In this document: in pieces, positions 34,348 through 42,734 of the stretch | Layout of the letters: each line of letters begins with the position of its first letter | Numbering within the stretch: the first letter of the stretch is position 1 | Source of the DNA: Imperialibacter sp. EC-SDR9 | GTDB taxonomy: Bacteria > Bacteroidota > Bacteroidia > Cytophagales > Cyclobacteriaceae | Reading direction: 5' to 3' | NCBI RefSeq assembly: GCF_902498805.1 | Contig: NZ_LR701613.1 | Span: 1-45,696 of the forward strand | DNA length: 45,696 nucleotides | Notes under the pieces: generated by a model | Databases searched by the model: none | Seen by the model: only the letters and a program-made list of their open reading frames with translations | What the model was told of the DNA's origin: nothing | Translations under genes and position numbers: made by a program

Positions 34348-34938
34348 TTATGGTTTAAGAGCTTTCAGCACCAGAAACAAAGTCATCTCAAGTTTTGATT
34401 CATCGAGAACGAACGGGCCTCTATTGCCCAACCCTTTTCCCGACAGATGAAATTTGATTAGTTGGTACAGGGGAGCAAAAGCAACCGACCAATAGACTTC
34501 AGCTGGCAGCGGAATCACTTCTTTTTTGGCGATGGCATTCGCCATAAAATGGCCCATTAGTCTCGGAAACACCTTGTCTTGACCAAAAAATGCTTCGTAA
34601 GGCGGAGAATGCTTCACTTGCTCCAGAAACTGCCCACTCATTGGGTTTTCCAGCCAGTAACGGCACCTGTTCTTCCACTGAATGCTCAGGCCTTCTTCGA
34701 AATGCATCTCAGGGTCAAACCCGTCGAAGGTGGCTTCAATCATTTTCGTGCCTTCCTCCTTACAAAGTTGCAGGATGAGGTCGTCCCTGTCTTTGAAATA
34801 GATGTAGATCGTGGCAGGTGATACGCCGGCCGCTTTGGCCAGTTTTTGCATACTTAAGCCCTCAAAGCCCTGCTTAGCGATCATTTCAAGGGCCTTTTCA
34901 CGTATCAACTTTTCTTTGGCTTCGTCCCTGATTCTCAT
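34348..34938 (-). CDS. TetR-family transcriptional regulator
   Basis: A 196-residue TetR regulator. The N-terminal helix-turn-helix (GFEGLSMQKLAKAAGVSPAT, about 24-43) is followed by YIYFKDRDDLI, both diagnostic. The C-terminal ligand-binding domain is about 145 residues. The frame continues upstream to 34965, but ATG 34938 is used: the palindromic operator (34951-34972) and a TATATTTG box (34945-34952) lie just upstream. It should repress its own operon with the downstream HMA-like and MFS genes, the typical TetR-pump arrangement. Confidence 0.95.
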   Translation of the reverse strand: MRIRDEAKEKLIREKALEMIAKQGFEGLSMQKLAKAAGVSPATIYIYFKDRDDLILQLCKEEGTKMIEATFDGFDPEMHFEEGLSIQWKNRCRYWLENPMSGQFLEQVKHSPPYEAFFGQDKVFPRLMGHFMANAIAKKEVIPLPAEVYWSVAFAPLYQLIKFHLSGKGLGNRGPFVLDESKLEMTLFLVLKALKP

Positions 34939-34944
34939 ATGTTG

Positions 34945-34972
34945 CAAATATAAATGAATGTTCATTCATTTA
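34945..34972 (-). promoter_or_regulatory. TetR operator and promoter
   Basis: A 10-bp inverted repeat, TAAATGAATG (34951-34960) and CATTCATTTA (34963-34972), with a 2-base centre. It abuts the minus-strand TATATTTG box (34945-34952), which itself ends 6 nt before the TetR ATG. Bound repressor would cover the promoter spacer. The TGAATG half-site resembles operators of other TetR regulators. The divergent gene at 35055 may also be affected. Confidence 0.8.
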
Positions 34973-35028
34973 ATATACTCATTGAAATAAATATTCTTGT
35001 GACGACAAAATTATCGGGCATTTCCAAG

Positions 35029-35036
35029 TACATTTG
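35029..35036 (+). promoter_or_regulatory. TACATTTG -7 box before the 35055 gene
   Basis: TACATTTG matches TAnnTTTG and lies 18 nt before the ATG at 35055. No convincing -33 TTG at the usual distance is visible. Confidence 0.3.
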
Positions 35037-35054
35037 GTTCACTATTTTGATTAT

Positions 35055-35387
35055 ATGAAGACCACTCTTCGGGTTACTTCAGTAGTTGTCTTTCTTTTTT
35101 TCTTCCTGCAGGTTATAATATTCCCTGTATTCCTCAGTCATTCTTATTATGCAAGCCGAAGTGCGGGGGAGCACTATAAGGTAGCGGTGGATTATAATTT
35201 TGTGGCTTACTCTACAAGCCAGCATGCCATTCAAAAATCCTCATTTCCCCTGGGAACGTGGTCAAAGGAAGATGAAGCGGCGAAGGTTTCTCTCGACGGG
35301 TACTTTACTGCATTGTTTCAAGTAGAGGCCTCACGTGTCTACGTCGATAAGGGTGTCTTTATTTCCTCACTGACCAAGGCACCATAG
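35055..35387 (+). CDS. Unknown small protein with an N-terminal membrane helix or signal
   Basis: A 110-residue protein: hydrophobic N terminus (about residues 7-27) followed by a polar sequence with many Ser/Tyr residues (YYASRSAGEHYKVAVDYNFVAY). No recognised motif. The frame continues upstream to 35034, but ATG 35055 begins at the hydrophobic stretch. It is divergent from tetR, 91 bp upstream of the Ca2+/Na+ antiporter gene. I am not certain it is expressed; its composition looks protein-like, and the promoter box at 35029 supports it weakly. Confidence 0.45.
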   Translation: MKTTLRVTSVVVFLFFFLQVIIFPVFLSHSYYASRSAGEHYKVAVDYNFVAYSTSQHAIQKSSFPLGTWSKEDEAAKVSLDGYFTALFQVEASRVYVDKGVFISSLTKAP

Positions 35388-35478
35388 CTCAGTAGCCGGA
35401 GTTGCGTGCCCGCTACTCCAGTCCCCACCTTTCAGTTTTCTTACCTACGCTGCATTTGCAGTGCTAAACAATCATATC

Positions 35479-36444
35479 ATGGTTTTAAATTTCACGTTGC
35501 TGATCATTGGCTTCGTTGTGCTGATCAAGGGTGCCGACTATCTTGTTAACGGCGCTTCGTCTCTTGCCAGGGGCTTTAAAATTTCAAATCTGGTCATCGG
35601 TCTTACGGTTGTAGCTTTTGGCACTTCGACTCCTGAGTTGACCGTCAATCTTTTCTCCTCTGTGAGGGGCATGAATGATGCCATTTACGGTAATATTATC
35701 GGGAGCAATTTGTTTAATTTGTTGTTCATTTTGGGGATAGCGGGACTCATTTACCCACTTTCTGTTCAACGGACAACGGTCAGATACGAAATCCCATTTT
35801 CGCTCTTCTGTGCACTCATCCTTTATTTTCTGGTAAATGACGTGATGTTTTTTGGCTCCCGGGAGAATGGGTTGAGTCGTGTGGAGGCGTTAGTTCTATT
35901 GTTTTTGTTCGGCCTTTTTATGTTTTACATCCTCAAAACAGCCAAACTTGAGCAAGATGTTGAAAGCGACAAAACGGACACAAAAACATTGCCGACATGG
36001 CGTTCAGTGGTTTTTGTGGCGTCAGGTATAGTGGCGCTTGTGCTAGGAGGGAAATTGGTGACAGACAGTGCCGTCTATATTGCCCGGGCATTTTCAATGA
36101 GCGAAAAGTTGATCGGCCTTACAGTGCTCGCAGCAGGTACCTCTTTGCCAGAATTGGCGACGTCAGCCATGGCCGCTTACCGCCGAAATACTGATATTGC
36201 TATTGGGAATGTGGTTGGCTCAAATATTTTTAACATCATTTTTATTTTGGGGATCAACGGAACTGTCAGGCAGGTACCTTACAATACCACAATGAATGCC
36301 GATATGTTTGTTTTGATGCTTGGAACGGTGGCTCTCCTTTTGGCGATGTTCACTTTCAAAAGGAACAAACTGGATAGGGTTGAAGCGGCGATCTTTCTGG
36401 CAGCCTACGTCCTTTACTCAGTTTATCTTTTCTGGAGAAACTAA
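35479..36444 (+). CDS. Ca2+/Na+ antiporter (CaCA family, YrbG-like), copy 1
   Basis: A 321-residue polytopic transporter with the two inverted CaCA repeats. The alpha-1 repeat is VAFGTSTPELTVN (about 49-61) followed by GNIIGSNLFN; alpha-2 is LAAGTSLPELATS followed by GNVVGSNIFN. These carry the ion-binding Glu residues. It exchanges Ca2+ for Na+ or H+. ATG 35479 is chosen over GTG 35461. A close paralogue (36664-37641) faces it from the opposite strand, 219 bp away. Confidence 0.93.
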   Translation: MVLNFTLLIIGFVVLIKGADYLVNGASSLARGFKISNLVIGLTVVAFGTSTPELTVNLFSSVRGMNDAIYGNIIGSNLFNLLFILGIAGLIYPLSVQRTTVRYEIPFSLFCALILYFLVNDVMFFGSRENGLSRVEALVLLFLFGLFMFYILKTAKLEQDVESDKTDTKTLPTWRSVVFVASGIVALVLGGKLVTDSAVYIARAFSMSEKLIGLTVLAAGTSLPELATSAMAAYRRNTDIAIGNVVGSNIFNIIFILGINGTVRQVPYNTTMNADMFVLMLGTVALLLAMFTFKRNKLDRVEAAIFLAAYVLYSVYLFWRN

Positions 36445-36663
36445 TTGGTTGTTAAGATTGGCAGATGCGGCCCTCCATTAGCGCTGGTGCAGGAATATTG
36501 GCCGGAAGGTCGCTCTGCTATCTTATTTTCGAACTGATTGATCCTCTTGTTTTGCCCTTGTAGGGAAATGTTATCCTGGTCTGATATTTATTTCGATGCG
36601 AGCCAGTTCCTTGGGCAGGATTACCAGGATTAAAAAATACTTGTGCAATCGGGCAAGTACCTC
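36445..36663. other. Spacer between the two convergent antiporter genes
   Basis: 219 bp with no gene and no strong terminator stem that I can see. A short direct repeat CAGGATTA occurs twice near 36617-36633. Confidence 0.4.
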
Positions 36664-37641
36664 CTAAGCACCAATCAGGTGATCTCTGTACACCAGATAC
36701 ATGTTGTAAAAAACGAAAAACATCAGCAGTATAAGGGCTTCCCAGCGATCCAGGATTTTTTTCTCCCCTGTGAACATGGCAATAAAAAGAATGACGGTGC
36801 CAGCCATGAAAGTGATCATGTCCACATTGAAAATCGTCGGGTAAGGGATCGGATTGATCATAGCACTGATGGACAGCACAAAAAACATATTGAAGATGTT
36901 AGACCCAACAATGTTACCGACAGCCAGGTCACTTTTCTTTTGAGTAGCCGCCACCACTGAGGTGGCCAGCTCCGGCAGCGATGTTCCGGCAGCCATAATG
37001 GTGAGGCCAATAAGCTGCTCGCTCACCTGAAGATACCTTGCGATGTCGATCGCATTACTTACTACCAGCTTACCGCCAACGGTCAGACCGAAAAGCCCCA
37101 AAAGCATAAAAAGAATGGTTTTAGGCATAGCTATCACCTTTGTTTCTTCATCGCTTTGCGAGTCTTGACTTTTTTTCATCGAGAAAAAAACATAGACCAG
37201 AAACAGCAGGAAAAAGACAAACAAAATGGCTCCTTCCACTACAGTGATGATATTCTGATCTCCCATGTTCAAGAGCACATCATTGGCAAAAAACAAGATG
37301 AGCAAACCTCCAAACAGAGCGTAGGGTATTTCTTTGAAAACGGTACTCCTTTGCACCGAGAGAGGATAAACCACACCGGCTATACCCAGAATAAAAAAAG
37401 TGTTGAAGATGTTGCTGCCAACTACGTTACCCAACACCACATCTGTGTGGCCTTCATAGGAGGCGACTCCGTTGACCACCATTTCTGGCGCCGAGGTGCC
37501 GAAAGCGACTATAGTGAGTCCAATGGCCAATTCAGGAACATTGTATCTTTTGGCTAGTGATGAGGCACCGGTTACCAGTAAATCAGCTCCTTTTATTAAG
37601 ACAAAAAATCCGACAATGAGAAGGAAAAAACTCAGTATCAT
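36664..37641 (-). CDS. Ca2+/Na+ antiporter (CaCA family, YrbG-like), copy 2
   Basis: A 325-residue CaCA transporter, clearly homologous to the gene at 35479: VAFGTSAPEMVVN for the alpha-1 repeat, LAVGNIVGSNIFNMFF for the alpha-2 repeat and the same overall length. They share segments such as ILGIAGVVYPLSVQRSTVFK and its counterpart ILGIAGLIYPLSVQRTTVRY. The two genes converge, so they look like an inverted duplication followed by divergence. Both have intact alpha motifs. Function as in copy 1; differences in ion preference cannot be inferred. Confidence 0.93.
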   Translation of the reverse strand: MILSFFLLIVGFFVLIKGADLLVTGASSLAKRYNVPELAIGLTIVAFGTSAPEMVVNGVASYEGHTDVVLGNVVGSNIFNTFFILGIAGVVYPLSVQRSTVFKEIPYALFGGLLILFFANDVLLNMGDQNIITVVEGAILFVFFLLFLVYVFFSMKKSQDSQSDEETKVIAMPKTILFMLLGLFGLTVGGKLVVSNAIDIARYLQVSEQLIGLTIMAAGTSLPELATSVVAATQKKSDLAVGNIVGSNIFNMFFVLSISAMINPIPYPTIFNVDMITFMAGTVILFIAMFTGEKKILDRWEALILLMFFVFYNMYLVYRDHLIGA

Positions 37642-37763
37642 AGTTAGGTTCGATCAGTAAGCTTAGGAACATCAATTTTTCAAAAGCAATGAAAAATAAA
37701 CATTCTTTCTCTTTTCTCTCTTTATATAAGGAGAAAATCAGCGATACCCGAAAATATAATTTG

Positions 37764-38165
37764 CTAGACTGGAATCAAAATATCGTCCAGGCGTTCGTCG
37801 TCAATAGGTTTTACAATATAGTCCGTCACGCCATACATGCTTCTTGCCCGGTCAATGTCGGAGTCTTGTATTGAACTTGAAACGATGTAAAGTAGAATTT
37901 TCTTCTTTACAAGAGGTCTAAGTCGGGCATACTCGTTTAAAAAATCCCATCCATCCATAATGGGCATGTTCAGGTCAAGGAAGATGACGTCTGGCAGAGG
38001 GCCGCCGGTCTTCACTACCTCACCTAAATGCAGGATGGCGTCCTTCCCGTTCTTGAAAGTATTTACCTCAGCAGATAGTTTACGCTTCAGGATTTTCTTT
38101 TTGACGGCGTATTGATAAATATCGTCGTCGTCAACAACATAGATAATCTCTATTCTGCGGTTCAT
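37764..38165 (-). CDS. Single-domain response regulator
   Basis: A 133-residue receiver domain with no output domain. Acidic pocket VVDDDD (about 10-15), phosphoacceptor Asp64 in FLDLNMP, Ser96 region VSSS and Lys119 in VKPI are all present. No histidine kinase gene is adjacent. Single-domain regulators of this type often act in phosphorelays or chemotaxis-like pathways. The 231 bp upstream (38166-38396) show no intact partner gene. Confidence 0.93.
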   Translation of the reverse strand: MNRRIEIIYVVDDDDIYQYAVKKKILKRKLSAEVNTFKNGKDAILHLGEVVKTGGPLPDVIFLDLNMPIMDGWDFLNEYARLRPLVKKKILLYIVSSSIQDSDIDRARSMYGVTDYIVKPIDDERLDDILIPV

Positions 38166-38396
38166 GATGTAAAGCTAGAGGCCATAGGACAACTTTTGGT
38201 AAGACATTCTCTATTCCCATCCATAGCTTTTTCGAAAATACGACCGGGATACTGGAGCCATCTCCATCGATCATGTACAATCTTAAGGAATTAGGGTTTT
38301 GTGTGCGGCTTATTTCGACGACCACTGCTATTTTGTAGAGGAAAAAGTGAGAGTCACGCCTTTACACCTTTTTTGCCTAAATAATATTCTAAAAAA

Positions 38397-38861
38397 TCAA
38401 TGATTAATGATAGTAGGCCAGTTTTTCTCTGCCGTTTTAAAAAATGTGTTTTCGTCTTTGTTCCAAAGTGTGAGTGTGTTGGTGAAAAGCCTGTTGTAGA
38501 AAAGTAACAGCTTACCCTGGTAGATTGTGTAGGTGAGTGGATCTACCTCTACCTTTTCGCCGGAAGTGCCCAGGGCATAGGCGCACCATCCACCATACGA
38601 CGGCTCATAAGCCGCAGGTGAGTTAGCGAACTCGGTGCGGTTGCTGCCTGAGCTAAACCAATAAGTAATTCCTTTGTAGGTATACGACCATTTCGCTTCG
38701 CCTTTTTTTGGTTCTGGGCTTTTGAAGTAGCTCACCGGGTCATAGCCGGATAGGGCGACGCCATTTTTACTCAGGTTGAAGTTGTTTTTTCTTTGGGTAG
38801 CATCTTGAGCTACACCGATTTGAAAGACAAACAGAAGAAGAGTGAATATAAAGAGCTTCAT
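38397..38861 (-). CDS. YHS-domain secreted protein
   Basis: A 154-residue protein with a signal peptide (MKLFIFTLLLFVFQIGVAQ) and a YHS domain (SGYDPVSYFKSPEP, later SNRTEFANSPAAYEP and YGGWCAYALG). YHS domains occur in several metal- or redox-related proteins and here probably sit outside the cytoplasm. The role of the family is unsettled. It is an isolated gene between the response regulator and the aldose-epimerase-like gene. Confidence 0.88.
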   Translation of the reverse strand: MKLFIFTLLLFVFQIGVAQDATQRKNNFNLSKNGVALSGYDPVSYFKSPEPKKGEAKWSYTYKGITYWFSSGSNRTEFANSPAAYEPSYGGWCAYALGTSGEKVEVDPLTYTIYQGKLLLFYNRLFTNTLTLWNKDENTFFKTAEKNWPTIINH

Positions 38862-38952
38862 GATTTTTTATATAAAAGCTCAAACGTGGCTGCTCTTCCC
38901 TGGTTTGTGTTTGGTTCGCTAATCTGATTGGTTGGTCATTCGGGAGACAGTT

Positions 38953-39825
38953 CTACCCGGCGATTTCGACAGTGAAGCCAAAAGTTTCTGTTGCACCAGG
39001 GGCCAGGCTGCGAATGCCCTCCTTTTTTTTCAAAGCCTGATTGTGATTGACACTGTCAGCAATGCCGTTCCATGGCTCAAGACAAACGAATTGAGATGTG
39101 GCTGACTTAGACCAGATGCCAAAGTAAGGGGCATCGAAATAGAAATTTAAGAACGGTGCTTCGCCGGTTTTTGCCAATGATAATTTTTTTGAGGCAAGCC
39201 CCTTAAATACAAGCGCATCTTTGTCGAAGAGAGAGTCACTTATGGCCAGGCTGTTTTGCTCAAGTGCAAGGGGTTCGGTTTTGCCAGAAAGCAGTCCGCC
39301 GTCGATTAGGTGCACAGCCACTGCCTCTTCTTTTTCAAAAAGGATTTCGTAGTCCGACCTTTTGGCTTTGGGATGAACAGGAATACGAAATGCAGGATGG
39401 GCACCAACGGAATAGAGGAGGGGATCAGTGCCTGGGTTTTTTACAGCGTAGGAAATTCGGAGTGAGTTTCCTGAGAGCTCATACGTTACTGACAATGAAA
39501 AATCGAAGGGATATACAAGCTTCAGCTTGTCATTTGACGTAAGTTCGAACACCAACTTTGACTTGGTCGATTCTATCAGACTAAACGGCTGGTCTCTTGC
39601 AAAGCCATGCTGTGGTAAATGGTATGTTTTCCCTTTGTACTCATAGCTGTCGCCTTTGAGCTTGCCCACTATGGGAAACAAAATAGGGGCGTGCCTGCCC
39701 CAGTCGGCTGGGTTAGCCTGCCAGACGTACTCAACACCATTGCTAACCCCTTTGATGCTACAGAGTTCTGCACCAAGTGTTTTAACACCAACAATGAGGT
39801 CGGAAGAGGTTAGGCTATAGTCCAT
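38953..39825 (-). CDS. Aldose 1-epimerase-like protein
   Basis: A 290-residue protein of the galactose mutarotase-like (aldose 1-epimerase) superfamily. It has the EYVWQANPADWGRHAPILFP start (about 32-51) and the PAFRIPV motif (about 149-155) that in mutarotases carries the acid or base histidine; here the sequence is VGAHPAF, with His before Pro. The frame is open to 39903 but overlaps pyrE; ATG 39825, 4 nt after the pyrE stop, is preferred. It is probably cotranscribed with pyrE, a link without an obvious metabolic reason. Confidence 0.85.
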   Translation of the reverse strand: MDYSLTSSDLIVGVKTLGAELCSIKGVSNGVEYVWQANPADWGRHAPILFPIVGKLKGDSYEYKGKTYHLPQHGFARDQPFSLIESTKSKLVFELTSNDKLKLVYPFDFSLSVTYELSGNSLRISYAVKNPGTDPLLYSVGAHPAFRIPVHPKAKRSDYEILFEKEEAVAVHLIDGGLLSGKTEPLALEQNSLAISDSLFDKDALVFKGLASKKLSLAKTGEAPFLNFYFDAPYFGIWSKSATSQFVCLEPWNGIADSVNHNQALKKKEGIRSLAPGATETFGFTVEIAG

Positions 39826-39829
39826 TGGT

Positions 39830-40480
39830 TCAGACTTTCCAGTTGGCGGGGTCAGTTCTCCATGCTCCGAGCGACGCCACATGGGAGGCGTTGATATAGC
39901 CATTATCGCTGGCTACTTTAATCAGCGACTCATAGTCGCACAGGCAAGCCAGGTTTACCTCGGCCCTGACGAAGTTTTGTTCCGCCTGTGGGAATCCGTA
40001 TGTAAATATAGCTGCCATCCCCAGCACTTGCGCTTTGGCTACTCTAAGGGCGTCTACGGCTTTCAGTGAGCTGCCGCCAGTCGACACTAAATCTTCTACA
40101 ACAACTACCTTCTGGCCAGCCTCTATCCTTCCCTCAATGAGATTTTCCATGCCATGGTCTTTCGGCTTGGAGCGCACATAGCAAAAGGGCAAATCAAGGC
40201 TATCAGCCAAAAGTGCTCCTTGTGGAATACCTGCCGTGGCCACACCAGCAATGCCCCCAACGCCGGGAAATTCCTTCTTGATAAGATTGACTAGCTGTTC
40301 TTTCATGAAACTTCTTGTTTCAGGATAAGAGAGCGTCATTCTGTTGTCGCAGTAAATAGGCGACTTCCAACCTGAAGCCCAAGTGAAAGGTTTATCTGGG
40401 CTAAGCTTTACGGCCCCAATGCTGAGCAGGTGTTTGGCGGTTGCGGCGGCAACGGAAGGGTCTGCAATTTTAATGTTCAT
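39830..40480 (-). CDS. pyrE: Orotate phosphoribosyltransferase
   Basis: A 216-residue pyrimidine biosynthesis enzyme that makes OMP from orotate and PRPP. The PRPP-binding signature VVVEDLVSTGGSSL (about 125-138) is complete, and a FCYVRSKPKDHG loop is as in the family. Promoter-like TACTTTTG (40485-40492) ends 4 nt before the ATG, so transcription may start at or next to the start codon. The aldose-epimerase-like gene follows 4 nt after the stop. No other pyr gene is in the window. Confidence 0.96.
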   Translation of the reverse strand: MNIKIADPSVAAATAKHLLSIGAVKLSPDKPFTWASGWKSPIYCDNRMTLSYPETRSFMKEQLVNLIKKEFPGVGGIAGVATAGIPQGALLADSLDLPFCYVRSKPKDHGMENLIEGRIEAGQKVVVVEDLVSTGGSSLKAVDALRVAKAQVLGMAAIFTYGFPQAEQNFVRAEVNLACLCDYESLIKVASDNGYINASHVASLGAWRTDPANWKV

Positions 40481-40484
40481 GCTT

Positions 40485-40492
40485 CAAAAGTA
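40485..40492 (-). promoter_or_regulatory. TACTTTTG -7 box directly before pyrE
   Basis: Minus-strand TACTTTTG fits TAnnTTTG and ends 4 nt before the pyrE ATG (40480), leaving no room for a normal leader or ribosome-binding site. Confidence 0.45.
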
Positions 40493-40679
40493 ACTATACT
40501 CTATAAAATTGCCATTTCTGTTCTTAGTTAAATATTGACCCGAATAAGAAATATCCGAAAGGTGCCTTACGATGTTAATTCAATGTGTCCGGGCCAGTAG
40601 ATTATTTTTGATGAATTCATGACAAAAACTTTTTCATATTGAGGAGAATTTACATTATTGAATTCCCTTAGATCGCAAC

Positions 40680-41366
40680 ATGAAAATTTTCATCAACGAT
40701 ATTCCTGTCTCTATAAAAAAGCTCGACGAAGTGCAAAACTTCGAGCAATACAACCATATCGTTGACGGAAAACGAGATGGCATAGATACTAAAAAGTTGC
40801 AGGACGATGTGCTTGTTATCAATGCTTCGAAAGAAGACATAGATAAGCTTCTTCAGTTGATGACAAAAAAGAAGTTGAAGGACCTTGACGCAGTCACATT
40901 TGCCGTGAGTAAGCGCAAGGCCACTATCAACCACTTGAAGGAAAAGTTCAATATTGTTGAGGCTGCAGGTGGCGTGGTGGAGAAGGGAGATCAGATATTG
41001 CTGATTCACCGACTTGGCAAATGGGACTTCCCAAAGGGAAAACTGGAGAAGAAGGAAACGCCGGAAATGGCAGCCGTGAGGGAGGTGGAGGAAGAGTGCC
41101 GGGTGAAGGTGCTTTTAGGCGAGAAGATTTGCGCTACCTACCATACCTATATCATGAACGAGAAGTACATCTTGAAAAAGACCCACTGGTACCGTATGGA
41201 CCTCATAGATGATAGCCAAATGACTCCGCAAAAAGAGGAAAACATTGATGAGCTTAGGTGGATGGAAATAAGAGACGTAAGGGCGTCACTTTACAACTCC
41301 TACCGATCAATCAGGCACGTGGCCCGGGAATTTTATAAAGTAAAAAGAGAAGCTTATAACTCGTAG
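40680..41366 (+). CDS. NUDIX hydrolase with N-terminal extension
   Basis: A 228-residue protein. The NUDIX box GKLEKKETPEMAAVREVEEE (about 120-139) follows the consensus GX5EX7REUXEE; the next consensus glycine is replaced by Cys. It is preceded by an unusual N-terminal region of about 88 residues with no recognised domain. The substrate (nucleotide sugar, dNTP, or similar) is not inferable. The 3' end overlaps the convergent coaD gene by 13 bp. Confidence 0.88.
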   Translation: MKIFINDIPVSIKKLDEVQNFEQYNHIVDGKRDGIDTKKLQDDVLVINASKEDIDKLLQLMTKKKLKDLDAVTFAVSKRKATINHLKEKFNIVEAAGGVVEKGDQILLIHRLGKWDFPKGKLEKKETPEMAAVREVEEECRVKVLLGEKICATYHTYIMNEKYILKKTHWYRMDLIDDSQMTPQKEENIDELRWMEIRDVRASLYNSYRSIRHVAREFYKVKREAYNS

Positions 41367-41809
41367 GGCAGAAAGGCCTTTACATCGCCGCCGTACTTAT
41401 GCACCTCCCTGATAATGGTAGAACTAATGGGGGCATACTTGGGGGAAGTAATCAAAAACATGGTTTCTATTTCGTCGTTCAGGTACCTGTTTACCTGCGA
41501 AATACTATTCTCATATTCAAAGTCCGTCGTATTTCGGAGTCCTCTGAGTAGTACTTTAGCGCCCAGCCTTTTGGCAAGGTCTGCGGTCAGCTCGTCGTAG
41601 GTCACTATTTTTACCTGCGGATACTTCACAAAGGCGCTTTCTATTTTGCTCAGCATAGTCTCAAGCGGGAAATACCTTTTTTTCTGACTATTGTGGCCAA
41701 TGGCGATGATTACTTCGTCAAATAGTTTTAGGCTCCTTACCACGATATCGAAATGCCCCAGGGTGAAGGGGTCGAATGAACCAGGAAAGACAGCGGTTTT
41801 ATTTGGCAT
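41354..41809 (-). CDS. coaD: Phosphopantetheine adenylyltransferase
   Basis: A 151-residue enzyme of CoA synthesis that adenylates 4'-phosphopantetheine. The nucleotidyltransferase motif PGSFDPFTLGHFDIV (about 9-23, with the TxGH site) and the ISSTIIRE segment (about 127-134) are intact. The upstream gene (DUF3822, 31 bp away) is a usual Bacteroidota neighbour. A small hairpin (41821-41837) lies in between. It is convergent with the NUDIX gene at 40680. Confidence 0.97.
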   Translation of the reverse strand: MPNKTAVFPGSFDPFTLGHFDIVVRSLKLFDEVIIAIGHNSQKKRYFPLETMLSKIESAFVKYPQVKIVTYDELTADLAKRLGAKVLLRGLRNTTDFEYENSISQVNRYLNDEIETMFLITSPKYAPISSTIIREVHKYGGDVKAFLPYEL

Positions 41810-41820
41810 ATGAAAGTCCC

Positions 41821-41837
41821 TGGCTAAAAGTTAGCCA
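41821..41837 (-). other. Small hairpin between DUF3822 and coaD
   Basis: A 7-bp perfect stem (TGGCTAA at 41821-41827 with TTAGCCA at 41831-41837), 3-base loop. It lies just after the DUF3822 stop and before the coaD ATG; short and not T-rich, so it may only be incidental. Confidence 0.25.
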
Positions 41838-41840
41838 AGA

Positions 41841-42734
41841 TTAGTCGCAAAGAAAAATATTGAATACATCGAAGCCTTTGTGATCAGGAATCTCATCAAA
41901 CACAAAGCTGAAAGAGAGATAGGAAGGACGGCTTCCAAACGAAATGTCACGGATATACTTTTTGAGCTCCTGAATATGTGGAGACTGTGGGGTTAACCCA
42001 CCCCAGAATAACACTTTACTTTTCTTTTGCGACAGCTTCATTTCCTTAAACACAAGCATGATGTATTTAAGATAATCAGCACTTTTTCGTACAGCAAACT
42101 GGTTGTAATAGTGTAGCTTTTTGTCAGAAGTGATTACCACGTGAAGGATGCCTTTGTCGACCAAACAAAACATCGACTTTTCGCCTGAGTGGTCGTTGTA
42201 TTTCAGGATACCCTCAATGAATGCGCTTCCCTGATGGACAACAATTACTTCTTTTTGATTGTACAACTCCCTGATCCAATCTATCAGCTTCTTGTCGGCA
42301 GAGAACACGTTAACGGCATCTGTGCCAATGTGCTTATAGAAGTATACTTCTTCGTATCTGGGATTAAAAGGAGTATTAAACGATAGATAGTCGACAAGCC
42401 CTTCCTTTGAGAATACCGGCTGAGGCACCAGCGCAAACTTGTGGCTTTTGATCGAAAGCTTGATGGTGCTCCAAAAGCCTGCCATGAGCAGGTGATGATT
42501 TTCAAAGAGATCTTGAACGACTTGAAGACGGGCATTGACCGTCTTCACGTTTTCAAAGGCAAAGTCTTCATAAAGAAGACATCGATTGTCTCTGTTGTCG
42601 ATTACACAAAACTGGAAATCACGAATGCCAACCTGAAGACACAAGCCATAGTGATGAAGGTCATCGACATCAAACTTGGCGTCTTTGACCTTTTTCAGAA
42701 GTTTGTAGTTGGCTACGAGCGTCTCCAAAGGCAA
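41841..42734 (-). CDS. DUF3822 family protein (TTG start)
   Basis: A 297-residue soluble protein of the DUF3822 family, found in Bacteroidota next to coaD, as here. Its fold is likely actin/ASKHA-like, but I cannot show an ATP site. The frame begins at TTG 42734, immediately after the in-frame TAA of the upstream gene (TAA then TTG), with no ATG before residue 84. So either TTG (or the second TTG at 42728) is used, or translation runs on by coupling from the upstream gene. That unusual start is worth checking. Confidence 0.8.
   Translation of the reverse strand: MPLETLVANYKLLKKVKDAKFDVDDLHHYGLCLQVGIRDFQFCVIDNRDNRCLLYEDFAFENVKTVNARLQVVQDLFENHHLLMAGFWSTIKLSIKSHKFALVPQPVFSKEGLVDYLSFNTPFNPRYEEVYFYKHIGTDAVNVFSADKKLIDWIRELYNQKEVIVVHQGSAFIEGILKYNDHSGEKSMFCLVDKGILHVVITSDKKLHYYNQFAVRKSADYLKYIMLVFKEMKLSQKKSKVLFWGGLTPQSPHIQELKKYIRDISFGSRPSYLSFSFVFDEIPDHKGFDVFNIFLCD

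Noticed and set aside
38131-38325. A 64-codon minus-strand frame upstream of the response regulator
   Set aside because: It starts without ATG, overlaps the regulator, and matches no kinase or other motif. I see no partner gene.
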